Shown: positions 17,923 through 25,578, numbered from the stretch's first letter. The stretch is DNA of 60,797 nucleotides from Saprospiraceae bacterium (GCA_013360405.1 JABWBR010000059.1:1-60797); one strand, 5' to 3'. Numbers and translations are program-made. Notes: generated by a model not told the origin, from the letters alone.

Positions 17923-18004
17923 AACAATATGATGCCCGTAGTTTGTAGTTTGTATTGGGTATATATGCGCGATACAAACTACAAACTATCGTATTTATAT
18001 TGTT
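17923..18004. repeat. Large nested inverted repeat between helicase and primase genes (origin candidate)
   Basis: Perfect 17-bp arms TAGTTTGTAGTTTGTAT (17939-17955) and its complement (17972-17988) sit inside a second pair AACAATAT/ATATTGTT (17923-17930, 17997-18004). The inner arms themselves contain the direct repeat TAGTTTG. It fills the only sizeable gap between the two replication genes. It could be a replication origin, a cruciform operator or an mRNA processing hairpin. Confidence 0.75.
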
Positions 18005-19199
18005 AAAAAGGCGCTTTTGCAGGTGTCAGCCGGTAAGTTATCGGGCGGGTATTCTCTTTCTCCAGGTGGCACGCCGTCCAGTCGCGTGTATAGTCGGTCA
18101 ACTCAATTCTATTGTTGATTATGTCTGAAATTTTGACCTCCAAAGTATCTTTCTTGTAGCCCGTCTTTTCCTGTAATATGGTGAATAAGTCCGGTTTAGC
18201 GATCGCCTCTTTCCCATCAAACGCGTTGACAATCGCGTCAATAAATTCGTCAAGGCTATATTTCGATTTATCCGATTCTCCGGCAGTTGTTTGCATCAGC
18301 CCGCGGCGTTCCTGATCGTATGTGAGGTAAATATCTGCCGGTCGTTTCGCGTGACGGAGTTTAATATATCGCAATCGCAGAATATCGGCGTTCTCTCCCT
18401 GATAGCCGATCTGTAAAGCCGTGGCCGCCTTGTTCCATGCCTCTGTGCCTACATGGCCGCGTGCCTTATCGCTTCCCGGATTCTCATGTATAATCATTAG
18501 GATAGTTGCGTCCGATGCTTCGCATTGTTGGCCCAGGAAGTCGAATAGCGCGAGCGCTTCACTCTCGTTGTTAAAATTGGCTACACAATCGGTCGCCACG
18601 TCAAGGACTAAAACTAAATGTTCCTGTGAGGTTTCGCGGTAAAACTTCAAAACGTCCTGAACAGCGGCGAGGCGCTCCCGACGTGGTACGTTTTTTAGCG
18701 GCACCGCATGGAAGCGGTCAACGTCGGCATTTTCCGAAAAACCGGCCAGGCGCTTAATAGATTGAATTGAGCGCGGAAATTCATCTATTGTGTTGCGTTC
18801 GGTGTCTACGTACACAACCCGGAAACGTTGAAGCGCGTACCGCTCAAAACCGGCGTAATTTTCAGAACGTGGGTTATCAGCCAGCAGCAGAGAACAAAAC
18901 ATTTCAGCCAAGCGCGATTTATGCGATCCGTGGCGGCCTTGTATCATTCCAAGCGTGCCAGGGCGAAAAATATCTATTCCATCGCGTGTAATGATCGCAG
19001 GACGGGAAACAATGTCGCGCATGGCATTACGCATTACTTCGGCGCTTGCTTGCTGCCACGTTGCGCGTATGGCGTTAACGCTTGGGAGATTGCGAACATT
19101 ATCGCGTGTAGATTCGGCGGGAGTAGTGCCAACCGGTAAATTATTAAAATCCGTTCCCGGTTGCACATCTACGATAAATTTCGTACTTTCGTGGTTCAT
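18003..19199 (-). CDS. RepA/DnaB-like replicative ATPase (helicase)
   Basis: RecA-fold ATPase of the RepA/primase-helicase type, 398 aa. Walker A is GRHGSHKS (88-95) after a GTLGMIQ strand. Walker B is LVLVLDVATD. The sensor-like IMIIHENPGSDKARGHVG segment is typical of hexameric RepA-like helicases. The C-terminal third is a wHTH-like region with no sharp motif. It probably unwinds the element's origin with the neighbouring primase. Its stop codon overlaps the outer arm of the inverted repeat at 17923-18004, and it starts 26 bp downstream of the HTH gene, so the two are probably co-transcribed. Confidence 0.82.
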   Translation of the reverse strand: MNHESTKFIVDVQPGTDFNNLPVGTTPAESTRDNVRNLPSVNAIRATWQQASAEVMRNAMRDIVSRPAIITRDGIDIFRPGTLGMIQGRHGSHKSRLAEMFCSLLLADNPRSENYAGFERYALQRFRVVYVDTERNTIDEFPRSIQSIKRLAGFSENADVDRFHAVPLKNVPRRERLAAVQDVLKFYRETSQEHLVLVLDVATDCVANFNNESEALALFDFLGQQCEASDATILMIIHENPGSDKARGHVGTEAWNKAATALQIGYQGENADILRLRYIKLRHAKRPADIYLTYDQERRGLMQTTAGESDKSKYSLDEFIDAIVNAFDGKEAIAKPDLFTILQEKTGYKKDTLEVKISDIINNRIELTDYTRDWTACHLEKENTRPITYRLTPAKAPF

Positions 19200-19225
19200 T
19201 ATTAGCAGTTTTACAAGTTATTGAA

Positions 19226-19525
19226 TTAAAGGCGGCCCGTGGTCGTCTTTTTTTGTTTGGCTAATGCCCTAACTTCGTCCGGGTCGTAGCGCGTAGACTT
19301 CCCGATCTTATGCTTTGTTAAACTCCCCATTCGCGCATGGTACCGGATTGTCGACAACGCCACGTTGAGCATTGCGGCGGCCTGCTTTTCATTGATTAAG
19401 GCAGGCAGCGCCGCGGGCGGAGTTCCGGCAATCTCTCCAGCGGCAATAGCGGCCAAGATTAATTTTGTGGTCGCCTCTGCGATCTGCCTAACGTCATCCT
19501 GTGATAATCGAATGTCAACTTGCAT
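19226..19525 (-). CDS. Excisionase-like HTH protein
   Basis: 99-aa DNA-binding protein with a C-terminal helix-turn-helix of the excisionase/MerR type (HTH_17): INEKQAAAMLNVALSTIRYHARMG, then KIGKSTRYDPDEVRALA. The N-terminal half (QVDIRLSQDDVRQIAEATTKLIL) is helical and may dimerise. Such proteins act as directionality factors for tyrosine integrases or as repressors. I chose ATG 19525; an upstream TTG would add 10 residues. It lies directly before the helicase gene. Confidence 0.8.
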   Translation of the reverse strand: MQVDIRLSQDDVRQIAEATTKLILAAIAAGEIAGTPPAALPALINEKQAAAMLNVALSTIRYHARMGSLTKHKIGKSTRYDPDEVRALAKQKKTTTGRL

Positions 19526-19634
19526 GAAGCATCTTTTAAGCAAAGGCGCGGCCAATACCGCATCAATGCGGGTTAATAAAAAGGCTTCATTGTTCCAGTT
19601 TTTTTTTGCGCTGTCGAGCGCTAAGAATTGCGGT

Positions 19635-20096
19635 TTAGACCGTCTTTAAAGTTACGGTACCGTCGAAGTCGGTCACCTTGTAGCTTTTGCCTTTTACCTC
19701 TGGGTGTTTCTTTTTCGCGGTCGGCTTCACTTCTTTCACCTGTTCAGCTTTCGCATAGTCCAGGGCGTCGAAAATTAGGACATGCGGCCCCCCGTCTACG
19801 TTGTAGCACTTCACTTTACCCCGGCGTATAGCCTCATTTAGCGCTGGTAGTGAGCACCCCGCAAAATGGGTTGCCTCGGACTTGGTAAGCATCATTTCGC
19901 GGGCGTGCCAGTAGCTAAGCCCTGGTAACATACCTTGCAAAACAGCTATCAATTTATCCAGGTAAACAACCTGCCCCATCGCCACCAGGGCGGCGCGGTA
20001 AGCCTTTGCCAGTTCGTCAACGCTCCCAGCGGTTTTAGCGAGTACCTCAATACACCAATCCAGGTTTTCGGCGCGGTAATAATCAAGTTGCGGCAT
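19635..20096 (-). CDS. Second HTH_17-type protein of the satellite-like element
   Basis: 153 aa, not recognised as a whole. Residues about 75-115 (LTKSEATHFAGCSLPALNEAIRRG, then VLIFDALDYAKAE) read like an excisionase-type winged HTH. The N-terminal 70 residues look helical (SVDELAKAYRAALVAMG). The C-terminus is Lys-rich and ends in a short beta-like segment. It lies between the capsid gene and the first HTH gene and is a candidate regulator or packaging-specificity factor. Function unknown. Confidence 0.65.
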   Translation of the reverse strand: MPQLDYYRAENLDWCIEVLAKTAGSVDELAKAYRAALVAMGQVVYLDKLIAVLQGMLPGLSYWHAREMMLTKSEATHFAGCSLPALNEAIRRGKVKCYNVDGGPHVLIFDALDYAKAEQVKEVKPTAKKKHPEVKGKSYKVTDFDGTVTLKTV

Positions 20097-20173
20097 ATCG
20101 TTTTTTTTAGGCAGTGAGGGGGGGGAATGTCAGCCCCCCCCACTTGCGCGACTATTTCAAATCTCAAACAACA

Positions 20174-21379
20174 TCAAATAATTGGGATGCTTTCGATCCG
20201 GCAGAAATTGGCAGGGCGTATGGCCTGGAGGTCCAGCCTAAAATAAACAAGCACGGCGTAATTAAGACTATCGGCGTACCGTTCCATAAGTTGGAGGCTA
20301 AACGGCCCGCTAAACCCGATTCGCAGGTTTGAGAAGTCACCGACGTACCCGCGTGTAAGGTGGGGCGTGGTGCCGAATGACTCGCTAATAACCGACGTAT
20401 AGTGCCAGCCCTTTGAGCCTCCAAACGCAGGCGGTACGATCATTGGGTTGTCTTGCTGATCAGCAAGTTTAGTGAGGCGCTCCCATGTATTCACACCAAA
20501 GACAGCCCCGATGTTTTCCAATGGGCTATCCTCCGCCATAACGGCGGCGTATGCCTCAATAATCGGGTCATAGTTGGCAAAGGTTGCGCCGGATAGCGAT
20601 TGCACCCCGCTAATATTATCCAAACCGTCCGGCTCTTTGCTGGAGTTGTCACCGTGGAAGACAACGCGCAGCATTTCCCGACGAATTGCCCGGATGATTT
20701 CAGATTGCACAAGTTGAGCGCTATCAACGGCGCTATCCTCCAGGGTGAAACGGTGGATTTTCAACAAAGCAGCGGCGTTGCGAAACGTGATCTTTTTGCT
20801 GCCGATCACCATCGCGCTATCCGGCGTCAGCGTGTCGGATTCGTCTACCCAGGCGATTGTCGGGGGGGTCGTCACAACCGGCCAGGATGAATAGTTGTCC
20901 ACGTTCAGGATTTGGGCACCCAATTTTGTCAACGGGTTATTGGCCTCCAAACTGAGGAAAATTTCCTGTTGAATTTTCGGGTTCTGCAAAATGGCAGTTG
21001 CCCCGGCGGTATTCAAATCGCGGTTCTCTTTTCCCCGGATGAAGTCCAAAACGGCGCGGCCTACCCTGTTTGAGCGTCGAGGCGCTCCCGTAGGAAACAA
21101 CCTGTCAGCCGATCGGGTAATAACTTCGCCTCCCGGCTCCCAGCGTTCACCTACCGGCCCGGGTCGATTTAGCCCGGTGGGCGGCGTGCTTTCGCCTGGT
21201 TGGTCGCCGTTGCGCAAATTTGAAATTTGATCAATCAGGATGTTGTATTGTCCGTCCAGGTCGTCGTATTCGTCTTGTTCTTTGTCAGTCAAACCCCGCT
21301 TTTCCTTGCGGGCGGTAGTAAGCATCCCCTGCATGGTGCGCAAGGTTTGTTTAGCCTCTTTTTCGAGTTCTTGTAACAT
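20174..21379 (-). CDS. HK97-family phage major capsid protein
   Basis: Structural shell protein, 401 aa. An N-terminal coiled-coil delta (scaffold) domain of about 100 residues (LQELEKEAKQTLRTM, LTDKEQDEYDDLDGQ) precedes the conserved HK97 core. The core has the features of Phage_capsid proteins: the YSSWPVVTTPPTIAWVDESDTLT strand, ITFRNAAALLKIHRFTLEDSAVD, the LRVVFHGDNSSKEPDGLDN loop and the C-terminal FSNLRIGFSGPFSLQLMERYADSLNYAVLVYFRLD. The length is normal and the frame is intact. HK97 delta domains are usually removed by a phage protease, and none is encoded in the element. ATG 21379 chosen; a TTG at 21412 would add 11 residues and overlap the previous gene. Confidence 0.92.
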   Translation of the reverse strand: MLQELEKEAKQTLRTMQGMLTTARKEKRGLTDKEQDEYDDLDGQYNILIDQISNLRNGDQPGESTPPTGLNRPGPVGERWEPGGEVITRSADRLFPTGAPRRSNRVGRAVLDFIRGKENRDLNTAGATAILQNPKIQQEIFLSLEANNPLTKLGAQILNVDNYSSWPVVTTPPTIAWVDESDTLTPDSAMVIGSKKITFRNAAALLKIHRFTLEDSAVDSAQLVQSEIIRAIRREMLRVVFHGDNSSKEPDGLDNISGVQSLSGATFANYDPIIEAYAAVMAEDSPLENIGAVFGVNTWERLTKLADQQDNPMIVPPAFGGSKGWHYTSVISESFGTTPHLTRGYVGDFSNLRIGFSGPFSLQLMERYADSLNYAVLVYFRLDLQAIRPANFCRIESIPII

Positions 21380-21408
21380 AGCTATGTTTATTTGTTTGGG
21401 TAAAAAAA

Positions 21409-21906
21409 TCAATTCAAAATAGCTTTTCCGGCGTTTTCAGGCGCTTTTGCAATTTCTGCCAGGCGATCAGCCAGCCAGGTAATAAAAGTAGGGTCAATAG
21501 CCACTATTTCGGCTATACTCGCTTTTTCAGTAGGCCCGGCGTGTAGCTCGCTGCCGTCTTTGCAATAGGCCGTCACGCTTCCGATTGTCTTATTGATAAA
21601 TAGTGCCTCTATCCCGTGGGCGTTGCCCGGAAAAGTGAGCAGGGCGCGAAGTAGCGTGAAAGGATTTTCACCTTTGGCCCAATCGGTCATCTTTGCCCGG
21701 CCCCAGTCGCCTAATTTGTCGCTTTGTGTGGTGGGCGCAAAAATCAGGCCGCATAGTAGCCAGGCAATACTGGACGGCGTTGCGTTTTTAGCCCGTGGGA
21801 TCAGGCCAAGCGGCGAAAGATGCACCACGATGTTACGCAGGCGACCACTACCAAACGTGCGGATCAATACCGGCGCTATCACTTCAATAAATTCGTTGTT
21901 TTTCAT
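21409..21906 (-). CDS. Unknown protein between small terminase and capsid genes
   Basis: 165 aa, not recognised. No signal peptide or membrane segment is obvious, although LIPRAKNATPSSIAWLLCGLIFAP is moderately hydrophobic. It contains GSVTAYCKDGSELHAGP and ends in a helical acidic segment (WLADRLAEIAKAPENAG). It sits 29 bp upstream of the capsid start and has its own consensus promoter and a palindromic operator upstream, so it is the first gene of the capsid transcription unit. A head-related or capsid-size role is possible but is inference only. Confidence 0.65.
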   Translation of the reverse strand: MKNNEFIEVIAPVLIRTFGSGRLRNIVVHLSPLGLIPRAKNATPSSIAWLLCGLIFAPTTQSDKLGDWGRAKMTDWAKGENPFTLLRALLTFPGNAHGIEALFINKTIGSVTAYCKDGSELHAGPTEKASIAEIVAIDPTFITWLADRLAEIAKAPENAGKAILN

Positions 21907-21922
21907 ATCTCGAATTTTGATT

Positions 21923-21953
21923 CAAATTTACAACTTTGTGAAATATAAAACAA
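21923..21953 (-). promoter_or_regulatory. Promoter of the capsid transcription unit
   Basis: On the minus strand, TTG (complement of 21951-21953), a 20-bp spacer and TAAATTTG (complement of 21923-21930) fit the Bacteroidota consensus and lie 17 nt before the ATG at 21906. Confidence 0.7.
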
Positions 21954-21993
21954 GTGAAATTATTGCATAACTTGTTAAAAGTCAATAAAATAG

Positions 21994-22007
21994 GTGTACT
22001 TGTACAC
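21994..22007. promoter_or_regulatory. Palindromic operator candidate upstream of the capsid promoter
   Basis: GTGTAC-TT-GTACAC has perfect 6-bp arms and lies about 40 bp upstream of the -33 box at 21951. The position suits an activator or co-repressor site. Confidence 0.5.
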
Positions 22008-22037
22008 TACTTTGCCCGACTTTAACTAAAGTCTTAA

Positions 22038-22499
22038 CTACAACCCAAACTCTAAGGGGTCGTACTGTTTAGGCTTCGGGGTCATGGATCCCAACAACGC
22101 TACCCTATCTTTCGGGCTAAAGCCGAATAAGGCCCCCAACTTAGCGATCATAAGAACCGCCTTTTCGTATAGCTGCACTTCGGGCGATACGGCCCTGGCT
22201 TGTGTCTTTGTGTACACCTGTATAGCTCCCTTTTCCCGGATGCCGTCTTTTGCCTGTTCGGCCAGCTCCAGGGCAATAGCGAGTTGCACAAGTACGAAAC
22301 TATCAATTTGCAATAGCGGCATAGATGCCTTTGCATAGTTTGCGGCCAGGTAGTACAATTCTGTTTGTCGCTCCGATAGTGAGGTGTACGGCGGCGGCAC
22401 TTCGTTGGTGGGCGTCAGCACTAAGTCGGCTACTTTGTCACGGTCGCGGCGGTATGTGCCGGCATGGCGTTTAACCTCGTTAGGTTTTTTTGTTGGCAT
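22038..22499 (-). CDS. terS: P27-family phage terminase small subunit
   Basis: DNA-recognition subunit of the packaging machine, 153 aa. The N-terminus KKPNEVKRHAGTYRRDRD followed by PPPYTSLSERQTELYYLAANYA and DSFVLVQLAIALELAEQAKDGI is the P27-type layout. The C-terminal SPEVQLYEKAVLMIAKLGALFGFSPKDRVALLGS is the conserved oligomerisation/regulatory end. It is normally adjacent to a large terminase gene, which is absent here. That fits a satellite that redirects a helper phage's large terminase to its own DNA. A perfect palindrome lies just upstream. Confidence 0.87.
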   Translation of the reverse strand: MPTKKPNEVKRHAGTYRRDRDKVADLVLTPTNEVPPPYTSLSERQTELYYLAANYAKASMPLLQIDSFVLVQLAIALELAEQAKDGIREKGAIQVYTKTQARAVSPEVQLYEKAVLMIAKLGALFGFSPKDRVALLGSMTPKPKQYDPLEFGL

Positions 22500-22530
22500 G
22501 GTCGTAAATTTATATTAAAGAAAGTGAATA

Positions 22531-22544
22531 TTTGTTTAAACAAA
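22531..22544. promoter_or_regulatory. Perfect palindrome upstream of terS
   Basis: TTTGTTTAAACAAA is a perfect 14-bp palindrome 32 bp before the terS ATG. It is a candidate operator for a satellite repressor. The surrounding 22500-22706 gap contains no other recognised feature. Confidence 0.45.
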
Positions 22545-22706
22545 CAAGGGGGTCTACTGTTGTTGCCAAAACCCGGATGCCGGAGGGGCTACGATGTAAA
22601 CACGAAAGGTTAAGTAAACAACATGTGCCCATCCCCTTGACTGTCAACTACTTATGTATTACCGGGTTTACGTGTAGTAGTCACACCTTTGCCCGCGTGC
22701 CCTCTC

Positions 22707-22949
22707 CTACCCTCCCCAGCCGTCGCCCTGTGCGAGTGCTAAGGCGGCGCGCAAGTGATCCAGCGGCCCGGCGCTGATTGCCCAAACCTTGTATTTGTTG
22801 TCACCCTGGTAGTCGATGCCTGCCAGCTGTTCGCCGTCCGCATCCATCACCAGCAAATAAGTAGCCGTCCAAAGACAGCGATACGGCGGCGGGAATAGCC
22901 CGGCAGCGTGTTTAAAGACCTCGTATTGTTTGTTGAATTGCGTTTCCAT
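22707..22949 (-). CDS. Small unknown protein of the satellite-like element (80 aa)
   Basis: Not recognised. The ATG at 22949 gives METQFNKQYEVFKHAAGL and then two beta-rich stretches (CLWTATYLLVMDADGEQLAGIDY and KYKVWAISAGP). It is short, soluble-looking and without Cys clusters. An upstream TTG would add 11 residues. It is co-oriented with the 69-aa gene on its right, 69 bp away. Confidence 0.55.
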   Translation of the reverse strand: METQFNKQYEVFKHAAGLFPPPYRCLWTATYLLVMDADGEQLAGIDYQGDNKYKVWAISAGPLDHLRAALALAQGDGWGG

Positions 22950-23018
22950 CGCGATGTGTTTAAATGCCAGGGCGTCAGGCAATCAGCCGTCGGCCCCGGC
23001 TTGTGGATGACCTAATTT

Positions 23019-23228
23019 TTACGTGGCTTCGACGACCGTAAACCCACCACGACGATAGCAGCGAAACACCGTACCGGCGCTACTCCCGGTGTAGCTGCGA
23101 TCGACGACAATGCACCGTTCGCCGTCGGTAAGTATGTACTTTTCACCTCCGTTCGTCAAATTGTCGTTGGTTAGGAAGTTATCGAAGTATTGTTTAGCCT
23201 GGTCGGCTAATTCAAGTAGGTTGCTCAT
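23019..23228 (-). CDS. Small unknown protein (69 aa), translationally coupled
   Basis: Not recognised. A helical N-terminus (LLELADQAKQYFDNFL) precedes a beta-rich half (KYILTDGERCIVVDRSY, TVFRCYRRGGFTVVEAT). Its ATG overlaps the TGA of the preceding 30-aa gene in an ATGA junction, which supports both genes being translated. Confidence 0.6.
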   Translation of the reverse strand: MSNLLELADQAKQYFDNFLTNDNLTNGGEKYILTDGERCIVVDRSYTGSSAGTVFRCYRRGGFTVVEAT

Positions 23229-23317
23229 GATTGTTGATGTTTAAGGATTGAGTAAATAAGGCACAACACAAACAGCGCGGCGGCTATTATCAGCCCCCAA
23301 GACGTCCGGCGCTTCAT
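23225..23317 (-). CDS. 30-aa single-transmembrane micropeptide
   Basis: A very short frame, MKRRTS then a hydrophobic helix (WGLIIAAALFVLCLIYSIL) and a short KHQQS tail. The positive N-terminus suggests that this end stays cytoplasmic. Its ATG overlaps the stop of the upstream 283-aa gene and its stop overlaps the next ATG, both as ATGA. These two precise couplings are the main evidence that it is a gene. It may be a small inner-membrane effector or a regulator of the 4-TM protein. Confidence 0.6.
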   Translation of the reverse strand: MKRRTSWGLIIAAALFVLCLIYSILKHQQS

Positions 23318-24165
23318 ACTTGCGCCCTTTTGTGGTAGCGCTTCGGGTTGAACTTTTGCCCTCCGTGGTTGGCCGCGTGGTAGGCATCTTTGCAGGTATC
23401 GCAGCAAAAGCGCTGCCAAATAACCTTAGCTTGGTAGGTTTGCCCGCAATGATCGCAGTCTTTAATTAGCTTGCCGTTAGTCCTCTCTAATGGCTGCGTT
23501 ATAACGGAACCGTTAGCGGTCGCCCTCGCATGGCTCCCCAGGTGTTGCACTTGTGCCCGTGTTGGCTCTACCTGGTTAGCCTGGTTAGTTACTCCGTTGC
23601 TGTGATGCACCCCGTTGCCGTTCGGCGCATACGTATAGCGCCGCCCTGCCTGGTAGGTTTGCGCCGGCTGTTGTACTTGTGGCGCTTGCTGTTGTACCTG
23701 GCTGTTCACACCTTGCGGACGGTGACGGCTCCCCATGCCGAACGCTTCAGCGCCTTTGCTGATAAAATTCACCTCCAGTAAATAACCAAAGCTGATAACG
23801 CTTGCGCCAAACAAAAAGACGGCCCAGAATTTAGCCCCTGTAAACCCGATGTCCTGGCAGGAAAAACCAAGCTCGGTTAAAGCGACTATTGTAGCCACGG
23901 CGGCAATCAGCGGCGGCCAGGGTGTACGCACGCCGGTAGGGTTCAAAAAATCCATGAACACGATAGCAAACCGGCCAAACTGTAAAGCCAGCGCGGCGGG
24001 TATCGAAATGTACAAGGGTAGGGGAATGAAAAATACGTTCAGCGCGGCGGTAACTGTGTACGTAATAATCACGCCGTAAAACGTGATTGACGGCATACGG
24101 GCGGTTATACCCTGGTAGATTTCGGCAAAAGCCGGATTGACGAAGTTTTGAGAAGATTGTTGCAT
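23314..24165 (-). CDS. Four-TM protein with Gln-rich linker and C-terminal zinc finger
   Basis: 283 aa, unknown. Four hydrophobic helices lie in the first 130 or so residues (e.g. FYGVIITYTVTAALNVFFI, PPLIAAVATIVALTELGF, FWAVFLFGASVISFGYLL). A Gln/Asn-rich linker follows (about 153-215, QVQQQAPQVQQPAQ). The C-terminus is a compact Cys module, CDHC ... FCCDTC with H/K-rich flanks, likely zinc-binding. The architecture puts a zinc finger on the cytoplasmic side of a membrane anchor. It lies between the integrase and the coupled small genes. A membrane-linked DNA or phage-component binding role is speculation. Confidence 0.65.
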   Translation of the reverse strand: MQQSSQNFVNPAFAEIYQGITARMPSITFYGVIITYTVTAALNVFFIPLPLYISIPAALALQFGRFAIVFMDFLNPTGVRTPWPPLIAAVATIVALTELGFSCQDIGFTGAKFWAVFLFGASVISFGYLLEVNFISKGAEAFGMGSRHRPQGVNSQVQQQAPQVQQPAQTYQAGRRYTYAPNGNGVHHSNGVTNQANQVEPTRAQVQHLGSHARATANGSVITQPLERTNGKLIKDCDHCGQTYQAKVIWQRFCCDTCKDAYHAANHGGQKFNPKRYHKRAQV

Positions 24166-24193
24166 CTTTGCAATGTTTTCTTTTTTGGAAAAT

Positions 24194-24238
24194 AGCCGGT
24201 AGGGTGTTCGGTTGGTAGCTGTGGCACGTCTACCGGCT
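24194..24238. terminator. Hairpin terminator between integrase and the rest of the element
   Basis: Perfect 9-bp arms AGCCGGTAG (24194-24202) and CTACCGGCT (24230-24238), with TTTTTAAA following on the plus strand and ATTTTCC on the minus strand. It probably ends the integrase transcript and so separates it from the remaining minus-strand genes. Confidence 0.55.
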
Positions 24239-24323
24239 TTTTAAATGATGTTGTCAGGTAGTACGGCGGGCATCGGCTCCCGTTGGCGCTCTGTCCTGCC
24301 CTTATAGGGCGTTACTATGCTTG

Positions 24324-25550
24324 TCAGGCAAATTCAAAATTCGTTTTACTCTCTATCTCTTTAGCAAGATTCTCAGCCATCGCCAAAAATTCGGTACCTA
24401 TATACTTGCGCGTCATTAGCTCCGTTTTATGCCCCAGGCTTGCGCGTATTGTGTCCGGATCAATTCCCAGTAACGAAAACATAGTGGCGAACGTCCGGCG
24501 TCCGCAATGGGTGCTAATAACTTCGTATAGTGGTTTTTTCTCATGGCGTGCAATACCGCCGGTCGTATCTTTAATTGTCACCAATCGGTTTAAGCCAGCC
24601 AGGCGGGCAATAGTTTTTAGTGCGGCGTTCATCTCTGTATTTGTTGTTTGTGGCGACTGATAGCCGTATTTTTGCAAAACGGCGTCGAGTGCTTTCAATA
24701 CCGGTATTTTGACAACGACTCCCGTCTTTTCGCGGACAATGGTAATAACCTTGCGGCCCTCCGTACTTATGCAGTCGGGGGTTATAGATGTGAACTCTCG
24801 AAACGCTAAGCCGGTATAACACCCGATTAAAAAGAGGTCGCGGTATTTCTCCAGGTGGGCGGGTATGTCTACATTACTCCAGGTGGTTAACTCATCTACC
24901 GTCAGGTAGACGGGTAAAACGTTCGACGTCTTTGCGATAAAACGCAAAAAGTCGATGCTATTGTGGTGCGTTCCTGCACTCGCTTTCATCAGTTGCTTAA
25001 CTGCTTTTGCGATGCGGTTAGCATAGTTTACAGTCAGACCACGGGCATACATGAATGCTATAAAGCCGTCAATCCATGCCAATGTGATCGCCTCGAATTT
25101 AACCGGCGCTCCCGTCGCATGGTATGCCTCAATAAGTTTAGCCGTCTTTGCGATTGTGAGGAGTGAGCCGGGTTTAACACCCGGTTTGGTGTATGTACTT
25201 GCAAAGGTTAACAAGTCCGTGGCGCTTTCATTAGGGCGGTCTTTGATGCGCAGGCGGTATTCCATTTCCCGGCGGAACTCGGCGGCATCTATCTTACCCT
25301 TTTTTTCTCGCCATAAGTCCTTTGCCTCTGTTTCGTATTTCTCTATTTTTTCGTTTATCTCTACTGCATCTGGATATGATACGGTTTCCCGGCATCGCAT
25401 TTGCTTGGAATCCCAATACCGCTTTTGCACTTTTTCAGATAGCGGCATCCTAACAAGTTGGTTAGCGTATCGCAGAGTAAAAAAAAGGTAGTATTCGCCT
25501 TTTTTCAGGTGTAAGTAAAAGCGAGGAACGGGTTTAATATATCGTGGCAT
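24324..25550 (-). CDS. int: Tyrosine recombinase (phage integrase), tRNA-Lys specific
   Basis: Site-specific integrase, 408 aa. The N-terminal Arm-DNA-binding region (YIKPVPRFYLHLKKGEYYLFFTLRY) is typical of Bacteroidota integrases. A SAM-like core-binding domain follows (about 95-200). The catalytic domain shows Arg in CYTGLAFREF, the box II STHCGRRTFATMF (H-x-x-R), GHKTELMTRKYIG (His and the Tyr nucleophile) and an intervening Lys-rich beta-hairpin. ATG 25550 is preferred over an upstream GTG because the Arm domain starts there. It reads away from att copy 3, which lies about 180 bp from its start, the usual place for the integrase of such elements. Confidence 0.93.
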   Translation of the reverse strand: MPRYIKPVPRFYLHLKKGEYYLFFTLRYANQLVRMPLSEKVQKRYWDSKQMRCRETVSYPDAVEINEKIEKYETEAKDLWREKKGKIDAAEFRREMEYRLRIKDRPNESATDLLTFASTYTKPGVKPGSLLTIAKTAKLIEAYHATGAPVKFEAITLAWIDGFIAFMYARGLTVNYANRIAKAVKQLMKASAGTHHNSIDFLRFIAKTSNVLPVYLTVDELTTWSNVDIPAHLEKYRDLFLIGCYTGLAFREFTSITPDCISTEGRKVITIVREKTGVVVKIPVLKALDAVLQKYGYQSPQTTNTEMNAALKTIARLAGLNRLVTIKDTTGGIARHEKKPLYEVISTHCGRRTFATMFSLLGIDPDTIRASLGHKTELMTRKYIGTEFLAMAENLAKEIESKTNFEFA

Positions 25551-25570
25551 ATCCAAACGTTTTGTTAGTG

Positions 25571-25578
25571 CAAATATA
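25571..25578 (-). promoter_or_regulatory. -7 promoter element of the integrase gene
   Basis: TATATTTG on the minus strand, 20 nt before the ATG at 25550. No good TTG at 19-21 bp was found. The interval 25579-25731, between here and att copy 3, is AT-rich with short repeated CCACGATACA/CCACGACA words that could be integrase arm sites. No gene is seen there. Confidence 0.5.

Noticed and set aside
23225-23419. Longer 64-codon version of the small TM gene
   Set aside because: The extension overlaps the zinc-finger coding region in another frame; the internal ATG at 23317 forms a precise ATGA junction and is preferred.
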